Shown here: positions 35,719 to 46,505 of the stretch, piece after piece | How positions within the stretch are numbered: position 1 is the first letter of the stretch | Layout: every line of letters begins with the position of its first letter | From: Cryptomeria japonica | Lineage: Eukaryota > Streptophyta > Pinopsida > Cupressales > Cupressaceae | Length of the DNA: 64,000 nucleotides | Assembly: GCF_030272615.1 (NCBI RefSeq) | Contig: NC_081413.1 | Location: 450,164,538 to 450,228,537, forward strand | Direction: 5' to 3' | Notes under the pieces: model-generated | What the model saw: the letters and a program-made list of their open reading frames with translations, nothing else | Databases searched by the model: none | Told to the model about the DNA's origin: nothing | Made by a program: the position numbers and the translations under genes

Positions 35719-37464
35719 ACATCTTGATTTCTAATATTTTTGTGAGTTTTTGGTGTTTTTAGTATGCAAATTTTGGAGTAGCATGTCCGACTATATTTTA
35801 GCACCTCTGTTTCATTGTTTTAGCATGTCCACAATAAAACTATACCTCTGAATTAAATTTCACATTTGTTACCACCATTTTGGAGGTTCTAGTGATCAAT
35901 GCATTCGCCCCTACAATAGTGCTTTCACCTCAATGCCTTTAGACACTTAATTTTTTAGCATAGTTTTTAATTTATTGTTTTATTTTAACCAAAAATTATA
36001 AAAACACAAAAAAAAAGACTTAAAAAGAACCCCAAAAGCAATTCTAGCTTAGGGTTTAATTATGTTTTTATCAGTTTTAGGCAAATAGCTAAGTTTTTAG
36101 GATTATAGGCTAATCAACACTTGCGCAGGTAAATCAATGCCTGCACCCTAGTTTAGTGCCTACGCTGGACTCAAAAGCCCACCAAGATTCAAATTTTAAA
36201 TTTTTGTTTATAGATTAACTGTTTATTCTAAATTTTCTCTCTTTTGGTGCATGCGCACCCGCATCAACGCCTACGCCGAAACTAGCGTGTCAATCTCAGG
36301 TATAATCCAAGCTTAAATTTTTTGAAAAGGGTTTAAAATTTGATTTTCCCACACTTTTTGGTTTCTTAGGCACATACATGCTTCAATGTGTGCGTAGGTG
36401 CATTAATGCCTACATAGGCGCTACAACGTGTTTTCCTGTGGATCAATGCCTCCGTTGTATCCTTAGAAATTTTTAGTTACTAATCAAATTTTAAGGGGTT
36501 GCAGGTAGTTTTGGTGTGCCCAAGATATAATTTGTAAACTACTAATCTGTTTTCTTGCAGCACGCTTGCCAAATACTCATTTTTCTCACTAGCCTAGATT
36601 TGTATGTGTTTTTATCTTAGGTAGATAACTTTATTCATGTGGGCTTGAAATGAACTATTGTCTTGCATGTTTGGTGTTCTTACACACTCAATATCGGGTG
36701 GACCCACAATTTCACTCTATTACCCTCTCCCCTCGCCTTCACGGATCTTGGGTGTAAGAAAACGATTGATCAACAACACCCTCTTTTTCATTTTAGTAGT
36801 TGAGGGGTATTTCATGATTGGGGATTTCATCACCCCACAAGAGTATCTCGAATTGGGACATGTTGGGGATATCAACACTCCCGATGTGATCTTGAGTGGT
36901 GTGTCTTCAAGCCACTATAAATAAAACTTGGGCACACAGTTGAGATGTTGAGTGAATTCTACATATGTGGGAGCCTTCCCTACATCGATAATCAATTAGA
37001 TCCTTAAGTGGCTTGCCTAGTAGAATCTTTGGTCAGTCTAGACCCATTGGAATATTACTAGACACTAGTGTTAGTAGCCCAAATCCTACATTTGACAATG
37101 CAGGGGATGCGAATCATACCCCAAAGTTCTCCTCATGTATCTACTTAGGATGAGACATAAATTCCCCATGTAATAGATCATTAGATCTTTGGGGTAGGAG
37201 AATCTGGTATGCCCAAGAAGTGAGTGACATGGAGTGGATCTAGTGCTACCAAAATCTCTATTTGTCCTCCTAAGTGAGGTATTGCTTATGCAAGGGGCCT
37301 ATAAAGTGGTTTCCACTTTCCATCCTAAGTTGCGTTGTCTTCAAGTGTCTTCATTTGTGATATACCCATAAAATCAGTTTGGGCTAATCTAGGCCCCCCA
37401 TCACTTGCACACTCATTATTGGGTAGTACACTTGGCCAATGTGTTTACTATGCTTGATATTTTC
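35719..37464 (+). other. E5 leader, first part
   Basis: About 1.7 kb of non-coding sequence between primer site and the E4 insertion. It contains recurring motifs such as GCACGCCCGAC and GCATGTCCGAC (35706-35800) and CAATGCCT(A/G)C with CGCAGGT-like partners (36120-36450). No convincing reading frame or lineage-specific leader protein is seen. Confidence 0.5.
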
Positions 37465-38661
37465 TGTTATTATTTACTAAGTTGTCATTAGTTTTATGTC
37501 CAAAGTCATCCTATATACTCTAGTCAGTTAATACTACCAAAATATTCAGTCGGTAAGTACTAAGACTGTCAGTTACAGAAGAAAGGCTAGTCATCGAGAT
37601 GAGTAATACCGAGCTGTCTACCAAGTAAAGTTCCTATGCCTATTGAGCAGCAAAGAAGGTATACCGATTTAATCTAAACCGAGTGGAAACGTGTTACCAG
37701 ATTCAATGAACCTTGACACATATGTGGAAATGTGTTACAAGATTCGAGAACAGAGAACCGTTATTACATAGGAAATTGTATTCAAATATTTTGTATGATT
37801 TTGAGGAAGTTTATCTAGTGAAATAATTTCTATGTTTATTCATTCGATAAAACATGTTTGTATGATTGATGTATGAACAAGATCACCATCTCAAAGATCT
37901 ATATATACAAAGGGATTTGAGTATCTAATATAGAGAGGGAAGATTGATGAATTAATGATTTGAAAATGAAAATCATGAGAGAAGATAAGATGTGAAGAGT
38001 GACAGAGATATTCAGAGGTCATCGAGAAGGTTTTTCAGAAAATAGTTTGAGGGATAGAGTATACAAAAGAGGTCACCAAGTTGATTTATCAATTACTGAG
38101 GGATGCTATGAGAAAGGTAATTTCATATTGAGCACAGAGTCTGCTATAACATTTCAGATGTAAAGTTGCAGATATTTGTAAAGATTTTTGAATGAATTAT
38201 TTGAGTTGTAATAGAAACCTTTAACAGGGTAAAAGACTCTAACAAAGTCTATAAATTGTAAAGCCTTTAACCAGGTACAACATTTTGTAAAAGTGTTTGT
38301 AAAATCCTTTAGCAAGGTAGATCTAAAGATCTTGATACTCCTAACAGGGTAAGCTATAAAAAATAGCTAAACATGTAGCTCTAACTGAGCAACCTTTATT
38401 GTTGCAGTAGTGAAGTTGTGGGTGCTATCCCCACCGCAAATTTTCTCTCTAACAAAGAGTTTCTGCGTAACCAAAATATTTGTGTTATGGAGTGAAATGT
38501 GTATGGATGTTATTTCTATGATTATGTTTTAGCTTTATATATTATGAGATCAAGTATACACAGTTTATGTTTATCAGTAAGATTTTTTTTGAAGAAAAGT
38601 TTTGAAGTACTGATTCACCCCTCCCCTCTCAGTACATTAGCTTTCCTAGTTGGACCTAACA
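37465..38661 (+). repeat. E4 5' LTR
   Basis: From TGTTATTATTTACTAAG to TTGGACCTAACA, with TATATATAC at 37900-37908 as TATA candidate. GATTCACCCCTCCCCTCTCA lies at about 38611-38630. Confidence 0.92.
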
Positions 38662-38682
38662 ATTGGTATTAGAGCTCTACTC
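38662..38682 (+). promoter_or_regulatory. E4 primer-binding site
   Basis: ATTGGTATTAGAGCTCTAC directly follows the LTR, the tRNA-Met-type site with one change from TGGTATCAGAGC. Confidence 0.85.
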
Positions 38683-38751
38683 TTGGAAAAGGGTTTTACA
38701 GCCTAAAGAGAAAGATTCTATCAATGGAAGGCTATAAACAATCATGCAGAA

Positions 38752-40059
38752 TTGGATCATGCTAATCAAGTGATTGCAGACATGCAGAGACAAATGCAAA
38801 AATCACTGAAAGTCAAAAGAAGACTATCTAATGACTTACAAAACTCACAAGAGTTGGTGGAACAAATTGAGACATCATCCGAGAACAACATATCAGAAGA
38901 GTCTGAAGAAATGATTGTAGAATCGAAAGAAAAGAACAAAGCACTGAATGATAAGCTAAAAGCAATGAAAAGGGAACATGAGTATTTTAGCACACAGATG
39001 ACTGAAAATCTTAATGCATTGAGAATAGCTGAAGATAACATAAGGGATTTATAAAGAGAAAAACAATAGCTAGAAGCATTGGTGTCTGAAAAGAATGATG
39101 AAATCACAAGGATGACTGGAATTCAGCATAATCTGTCTGATCAATTGGGTTATGCACATCATGAAGCAAATCTAAAAGAAAATGAGAATCAAGCATTAAA
39201 ACTTGAATTATCAAGATTGACCGATGAACTTGAAGTAGAAAAGAAGTCAAAAGAAACATTGAAGAGAAGTTATGAAGCGTCAAGAATGTTGGATGAGCAA
39301 CTAAACATAAGATCACCCAACAAATCTGTTGGACTTGATTACAAAAGAAACAACTCTACCAACAAAGGAATCAACACTACCGAGAAAGGAGAATCATCAA
39401 AGAAGGCTGGAAATAAAGATAAGTTGAAAGATAAGAAGCCTATTTGTAATTATCGTGGAAAAAAAGGACATACTGCCAACATGTGCCGAATAAGAAAAGG
39501 TAAGCAACCGAATGTCACTAGGTTTGATGGTTATTGTTACAATTGTAATAAGTATGGTCACACATCTAATCAATGTAGGACAAAGTTTGTTAGCAATTAT
39601 CAGAAGGCAAAATTCAAGGGGTTTTGCAAAAACTGCAATAGATATGGACACAATATCAAGAAGTGTTGGTTTAAGCAGAAAAACTATATGTGGTCTTCAT
39701 ACCGAGCAAATACTAGAAGCTACCGAACTCACATAGATCTTAACCGACAATATACTACAGTACCATGGGATTACAATACGAGGATATGGTGTGAATGTTG
39801 TGGAAGATATGGACATATAAGTGCCAACTATATGATAAGGTTTGGAAGGAACAATTGGAGATCATGGAGAAATCCTGGAATGGCATGTTTTCATTGTCAC
39901 AAAGTTGGACACTTGGCTAAAGATTGCAGAGATCAACCCAGAGGAGATAATGAAGAGATAAGAATCAAATTACAGAAAATCTGGAAAAAGAAGGAAAATG
40001 GGTCTAATAATGAAGAAAGCACCTTACCTATCGAGTTAGGTGCATCTACTTTGAATTAA
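38752..40059 (+). pseudogene. E4 gag remnant: coiled coil and five zinc-knuckle positions
   Basis: One frame with two in-frame stops (TAA 39052-39054, TAG 39067-39069), both one base change from Gln codons. The first half is charged and heptad-like (coiled coil, about 38760-39290). From 39445 come five CCHC positions: the first has Arg for the second Cys, the second and third are intact (CYNCNKYGHTSNQC, CKNCNRYGHNIKKC), the fourth has Tyr for the last Cys, and the fifth is intact (CFHCHKVGHLAKDC). Knuckles 1 to 3 are spaced exactly 30 residues apart. The N-terminal UBN2-type part is absent: an ATG at 38724 lies in another frame, so a deletion probably joined leader to mid-gag. It would bind RNA. 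Confidence 0.8.
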
Positions 40060-40582
40060 TCATAAAGGTATGAAGGGACTGCGTTTTCTCAAGGTTAGAT
40101 CCTAACAGTTCCTATTTAGTCATGAACACAATTCCAAAATCTTCATACCAAAGATGCAATAATTTTTTTTTTTAAACATTATCTAGTCCTTTGTAGTACC
40201 AGAGAAGTCGGTAAGTGCAGGAAACTTGTCTAGTCGGTAAAACCATAGAAGGAAGATAATCGGTTTAGTGGAACCAAGTGCATTTAATGCTTATCTTACC
40301 TAACTGCACGAAGCCCGATAAGGTAAAGGGTGTATTAAAGTTCTTTGTGTGGTCATTTTACACTTACCAGTTTTCAAAGAGCAGAGTTAAGAGAATCAAA
40401 GGCGATCAAACATTTCCTAAGCGAATTTCAAGGTATTTTCACAACAATCTTAAGCGCATTTTCAAGCAAGTTAACCGGTCAATATCAGTTGTGAATATTT
40501 GCATTATATTTACTAAGTTGAAAGCATTTTTTGGTTAAGTTAAAACCCTAAGCTATTTTGTTAGTAGAAATCCAAGTTTGAA
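40060..40582 (+). other. Spacer between E4 gag remnant and long ORF
   Basis: About 520 bp with stops in all frames, a poly-T run (40151-40162) and AT-rich sequence. It may carry the leader of the second ORF. No splice or promoter signal could be assigned with confidence. Confidence 0.45.
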
Positions 40583-43500
40583 ATGGCTCCCAAGATGCAG
40601 AAACCTGTTGTAGTTGCAACTATTGAGAAGCCCTCACTAAAGTATTCCTTACCTCCCAAAGTGGCATCTGAACCCGATGAGAAAATTGCATTCTCTCTTA
40701 TTCTAGATAGGGTTCTATTGGTTGAAGATGTCAGATTTTACACTGAGTGCCATGTTGAAGAGCTAGGTCATACCAAAATTAAGGACATGTATGATGAATT
40801 ATGCACCGATGGAATCCTGGAAAGTAAGTTTGAGCATATAAAAGTTAAGGGATTGATCGAAGCCCTAACCTATCCTCGAGTTTTCAAACCCCAATGGGTC
40901 AAATTTGTCTTGAGCAGAGTGCATGACGACTTTATGTGGTTAGAGGAGCAACCGTTCAAAATCACCAAGGAGATTATTCACATAATAACCAAATACCCTA
41001 TATTCGACCATGCTCGAGCACAGAAGATGATTTCATAGAAGGAATTGATAACTTTAACTAGAGTTGAATCTGATTGCAGAGGTCTTAAGTTGAATAATGT
41101 AATAGATGCAGAACTAAAGTTTTCAATTAGAGTCACAGGTTATTGTTTCTTTCAATTAGCAAGAGAAAATAGTGTACCATGTGTAGCTGTAGATTTGGCC
41201 TATAAAATTGTGAAAAAGGGTATGAAAGTTGATTTATGTGATGTATTGTTGAAGAATCTCAACACAATAAGGAAACCTAAGAAGAATAACACTACTAACA
41301 CACTAAAGTTTGGGTCACTCTTAGTGTTTATGTTCTTCTATTTTCAAAAGTTCTTTCCTTCAGTCAGTAACATCATTTGGGAATTACACCAACCAATCAC
41401 CCATCAAATAAATGATTTTATCAATCAGCTAGGTGATAACTTCAATGAGATAATTGATGAATACTTTAATAAATTTAAGGAAAAGATGCATAATAGGTAC
41501 AGGATCCCACCTCAGCTAGTGGAAAAATATAAGGATGCTATATGTTTTGAAGTGGACATCGAGTACTGTTATGTCAATGCAGTAGAACCCATAACTCAAT
41601 CTTTACCGCCTATGGGTTATGAGATTTATTTTGATATTACTCAACAACAGATAGATGCTTTTTTGGCACTTCCAAGGCACTCGATCGAGATCAGGTATGG
41701 TACCTATGAAAAGGTAAAAGAAAAAGTAAAAATGAGTATTGTGGTACCAAAGGCTACCAGGAAAGCCACTAAAATGATAGAAGTTTTAACTGACAAATTT
41801 GGAGAAGGTTCTACCTCCACACCTACTAAGCCAACAGGTAGGAAAGATGATCAACTTTCAATTGAGGAAGAATCTGAAGCTCAAGAAGCCGCAATTACAC
41901 TGAGCACTGAGTTGCCAAAGGGCAAAATTTTGAAAAGAAATAAATAGGATACAACTAAGGTATCACCGACTCCACCAGTTAAGCAACCTAACACAAGATC
42001 ATCTGCAGTGTCACCCGATAAGAGGCAGAAAAATGTTGAATTGCCTAAAGTTACAAAGACTTATAGAAAGTTGACCAGGAGACTCATTTTGAATAAGGAG
42101 TCAAGTGACACTGAATCTGAAGATCCAAATAAATTTCAGATTGTTAAAAGCACAAAGGAAGATGTACATAGTGTTGACAATTTTTGTGCAAAATTGAAAC
42201 AATATGGAGTATTTGGATCATTTAGGTATGTAAAATATGGCTCCCAAATAGAAGAAGAGAAAAGGCAAATAGAAGAGTCAGTAGTGTGTACACTTCTCAA
42301 ATTCCGAGTAGTTCCATTGGAAGTAACTAATTTTCTTCCAAAAGCATTGTACTCTCATATTGACAAGAGATGGAAATATGCTATGGACTCAGAGAAACAG
42401 ATTAGAGAAAGAGTTTTGGTACATCTCTTTCCAGACATGTCAGTAGATGATATAAGAAAACATTTGAAAAACTACCAGACAAATTTTCAAGTAAAGAAAA
42501 GGGCCTTGAAAATGATGAATGGTCTTTATCTTGAAGTAGAGAAGGAAACTAAAGAGAAATGGCAAGAAATTTTCAGAATTCAGACTAAAGAGACTCAAGG
42601 TGAAGTGGAAATAGTTGACATCACCGAGCAAGATCCTGCTTCAACCATTCAACAAGATGAAGATGTCATGGACACTGAGACACAAGAAGAAGAGATGATA
42701 GAAGGAAATGCCTATGCCAAAATGATATCAAGTGAATCAGTCTTGGAACAAGTTAAGTCCTATCCTCCAGTAACTCAACAAGTGTCAACTGAGAAACCTC
42801 AGGACATAGAACAAGGTAAAGAGGATCAAAAGGATACCCAAGGTGAATCTACCTCTTAGGCCCTAGGCGAGAAAACTTCTCAAGCTCCTGCAAGCACTGA
42901 AACTATTGCCACTAAGACCCCAAGCAAGGAAACATCGAAGGATACAATAGAGGCTTCAGAAACTAACAAAAGTGTTGCTCCCACCGAGAAACATACCGAG
43001 GAAGATCAAGCCTCCAAAGCCATTGTACTCATTCAACTGGTGAAGGCATCATCATCCAAAGAGAAGAAATCAAAGAAGCACAGTTTCAAGATAGATCTAT
43101 CAAAGCCTATTGTGCTGCCGAATGTTGACATTTCAAAACTAAAAGGGAAAGCACTTATTGAATTCAGAGAGCTTTGTAAAGCCAAAGTAAAATAGGAAAA
43201 ATAGATAGCTATTCAAAAGAAGAACCGAGTACTTCAGAAGGTCAAAGCATTATTGACAGACATGCTACTTGAAGTTACCGTGAGTAAAGATGTTGTCATC
43301 CATATGCAACTGGATGAACTAATCACTCAATTAGAAGCATCAGGAGTAGATGCATCATAATACCTTAGCAAATTAAAAGATAATAGCAAATTAAAAGATA
43401 AAGAGATAACTACCAAGATGATTAAAGAAGTGCAGAAAACAATTGCTATAGGTAAAGTCAAGCTTGTTGGATTCATTGTTGAGTTTTCCCCTCAACTCAA

Positions 43501-43963
43501 GTACATTATTTATTTATTCCAGAAGTTATGTACATTTTCATTCTTTATCAAAGATATCAAGCATAACACCGAAGTCATTGAAAAAGAGATTACCGATCTC
43601 TCAAATAAACTGACTACCGAGCCAAATTCTATTCAAAATTTTTATACAAAGCTACAAACTCTTATGGCTCAGCAGTTAGAACTTTGGAATGAAGAGCACA
43701 AAATAAGGATGGATATTATGACTCTTCAAATATTATTTATTCCCCATTTATCATTGATTCAAGAGCAGATCAATCGAGCTACCCAATTATCCACTCAACC
43801 AGAGGGAAGCACTTTAGATGGTTTGATTTCACTGTCAGCTAATATTATAGCTCAAAATTCTTTAATGGGAAGTGTCAAGGATGCACTTACCAATGCTCTC
43901 AACAATGCTTGTACCAAGTATACATCTATTTTTGACCAGTTGCCCCCACCTAATGGTAACTAG
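40583..43963 (+). pseudogene. E4 long ORF of unknown function (about 1,127 codons)
   Basis: Four open stretches (40583-41038, 41045-41947, 42008-42859 and 43418-43963) are all in the same frame, so this is one protein of about 1,126 residues interrupted only by TAG at 41036, 41945, 42857, 43193 and 43202 and TAA at 43358, with no frameshift. The first 450 residues look globular, with aromatic-rich segments (ALTYPRVFKPQWVKFVLSRV; FKITKEIIHIITKYP; LVFMFFYFQKFFPSV). A Ser/Thr/Glu/Lys-rich linker follows, then a second structured block (FGSFRYVKYG, about 42200-42560), an acidic PEST-like region and a helical C-terminus. No zinc knuckle, DSG, YVDD or integrase motif is seen. It might relate to plant transposon-associated proteins that replace pol in non-autonomous elements, but I cannot name a family. 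Confidence 0.75.
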
Positions 43964-44261
43964 TTTTGATGTTTGTCAAAAAGGGGGAGTGTACAGAGTA
44001 TACAGAGTACAAAGTTTTCAGAGTTTTATCCTATCTACTGAGTGTACAGATGACATTGACAGGGGGAGCATGGAACATCAAGAGCATGGAAATCAAGTTA
44101 TGTACAACATATTGATAAGGGGAGTATGTACTTGAAGTATGTATTTTTGAACAAATGTATATACTATCATTTCAGCCAAATTTTGTAAGTATATATATTT
44201 TGTGTTATGACTTTGAAAGGAGTTTTGTCAAACATACCAAACTAATGTCAAAAGGGGAGAT
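43964..44261 (+). promoter_or_regulatory. E4 3' untranslated region with PPT-like boxes
   Basis: AAGGGGGAGT (43981-43990) and AGGGGGAGCA (44061-44070) precede CAAAAGGGGAGAT (44249-44261), which abuts the 3' LTR and should be the polypurine tract. Confidence 0.8.
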
Positions 44262-45461
44262 TGTTATTATTTACTAAGTTGTCATTAGTTTTATTTCCAA
44301 AGTCATCCTATATACTCTAGCCAGTTAATACTACCAAAATATTCAGTCGGTAAGTACTAAGGTTGTCGGTTACAAAAGAAAGGCTAGTCACCGAGATGAG
44401 TAATACCGAGTTGTCTACCGAGTAAAGTTCCTATGCCTACTGAGCAGCAAAGAAGGTATACCGAGTTAATTTGAACCGAGTGGAAACATGTTACCAAATT
44501 CAATGAACCTAGACACATATGTGGAAACGTGTTACAAGATTCGAGAAAAGGAACCGTTATTACATAGAAAATTGTATTCAAAGATTTTGTATGATTTTGA
44601 GGAAGTTTATCCAATGAAATAATTTCTATGTTTATTCATTCGATAAAACATGTTTGTATGATCGATGTATGAACAAGATCACCGTCTCAGAGATCTATAT
44701 ATACAGAGGGATTTGAGTATCTAATATAGAGAGGGAAGATTGATGAATTGATGATTTGAAAATGAAAATCATGAGAGAAGATAAGATGTGAAGAGTGAAA
44801 GAGATATTCAGAGGTCACTGAGAAGGGTTTTTAGAAAATAGTTTGAGGGATAGAGTATACAGAAGAGGTCACCGAGTTGATTTATCAATTACCGAGGGAT
44901 GCTATGAGCAAGGTAATTTCATATTGAGCACATAGAGTCTACTATAACATTTCAGATGTAAAGTTGTAGATATTTGTAAATATTTTTGATTGAATTATTT
45001 GAGTTGTAATAGAAATGTTTAATAGGGTAAAAGACTCTAACAAAGTCTATAAATTGTAAAGCCTTTAACCAGGTACATCATTTTGTAAAAGTGTTTGTAA
45101 AATCCTTTAGCAAGGTAGATCTAAAAATCTTGATACTCCCAACAGGGTAAGCTATCAGAAATAGCTAAACTTGTAGCTCTAACCGAGCAACCTTTATTAT
45201 TGCAGTAGTGAAGTTGTGGGTGCCATCCCCACTGCAGTTTTTTTTCTCTAACAAAGAGTTTCTGCGTAACCAAAATATTTGTATTATGGAGTGAAATGTT
45301 TATGGATGTTATTTCTATGATTATGTTTTAGCTTTATATATTATGAGATCAACTATACATAGTTTATGTTTATTAGTAAGATTGTTTTTTGAAGAAAAGT
45401 TTTGAAGTATTGATTCACCCCTCCCCTCTCAGTACATCAGCTTTCCTAGTTGGACCTAATA
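44262..45461 (+). repeat. E4 3' LTR
   Basis: Collinear with the 5' LTR; TATATATAC at 44696-44704. Its end reads CCTAATA instead of CCTAACA, so the terminal CA has mutated to TA. Confidence 0.9.
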
Positions 45462-45462
45462 G

Positions 45463-46505
45463 TTTTCTTGCCAAGAATAGATTTAAAAACAACTCCCTCA
45501 TTTTTTCACATTTAACAATCATTCCAAACCCAAATTTTTGCACCTCACAAAGTCCAAATCTAGTCCACCTTATTTTCACCTCATGTTCCATAAGCCTAAG
45601 TTGTATAAGCACCCCAAGAAGTCTATCCATCATCAAGTCAAGAAGAAGAATCTCACCCAAGCACAACTTGTTAGACGTAAATTTTTTTGGTATACCAACC
45701 ACAAAGTCTTTCTTAAACATAGGACCTCCTTGCATCAATATCATGATTACACCCATGGTCATAGCAACAAGCTTGATGCTAGTGATGAACTAAGAGTTTG
45801 CACCCTGCATCAAGGCTAAAGATTGTCTTTTAATACCAACTATCATCAAAATTAGGGTGGTCGCATCCATTCATACAATTTTCTATCTGAACCTATCACT
45901 TACTAAGTTTTTTTTTTGTCAAGAATAATCTAGTCACCACTTTCTTCTAGTCATTGCTATCACCCTTCTTTGATCTTTCATCATTAACCTTTTCTAAGGA
46001 CTTATCACATCAATCCAATAATTAAACCTTAATCAAATCGATCTTTAATCAATCATCCAAATCGTACCAACCTCTCTCTAAGGTTTTGTACCTTGTGAAG
46101 TTTTATTTAGACCTCATCATCAATCAATTAATCATTTAGCTCTTGTGCTTGGGAAAGAATCTCCTCCAAGTACCTTTACCTCATCTTTTGGGTCAATTTA
46201 GACCCCAATACTACATCTTTATTTTTCTTAGGATCATTAGTCAATCCTTAGTAGAAAAAGACTTTGTAATAATCATTTTAAGGTCTAAATTTCACCTAAC
46301 TTGGTTGTCACCTCCTTTGTGGTTTTCATCATCAATCTCCTCCACCTGAAATCCTTGTTCAAGAACTAAGGTGCAATATTAATCAATCATCCAATGAATT
46401 ATCCAACTCTATCAAATCCTAATTAAATAAAAAATCCAAAAATTTTTGCTAAGTCCTTTTGTCAAGATTTTTCTTCCAATCAACCATTCCCAAGGTTATT
46501 CTTGT
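45463..46505 (+). other. E5 leader, second part
   Basis: About 1 kb of AT-rich, pyrimidine-rich sequence between the E4 insertion and the probable E5 gag start. Open stretches in it (for example 45389-45793, which crosses the E4 boundary) have no recognisable domain. Confidence 0.5.

Larger units (their letters stand above)
37465..45462 (+). mobile_element. E4: copia-derived element with gag knuckles and a long unknown ORF, no pol
   Basis: An 8-kb plus-strand element with two LTRs of about 1.2 kb (37465-38661 and 44262-45461) and duplications TTTTC (37460-37464 and 45463-45467, one base off the LTR end). It has a Met-type primer site and a polypurine tract, and a U5 block shared with E0-E3. 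The interior has no protease, integrase or reverse transcriptase. It has a gag remnant with coiled-coil and zinc knuckles, followed by a frame of about 1,127 codons. LTRs are about 93% identical over the first 240 bp by eye. Confidence 0.9.

Noticed and set aside
45389-45793. 134-codon open stretch across the E4/E5 border
   Set aside because: It spans the end of an LTR and the E5 leader, so it cannot be an ancestral gene.
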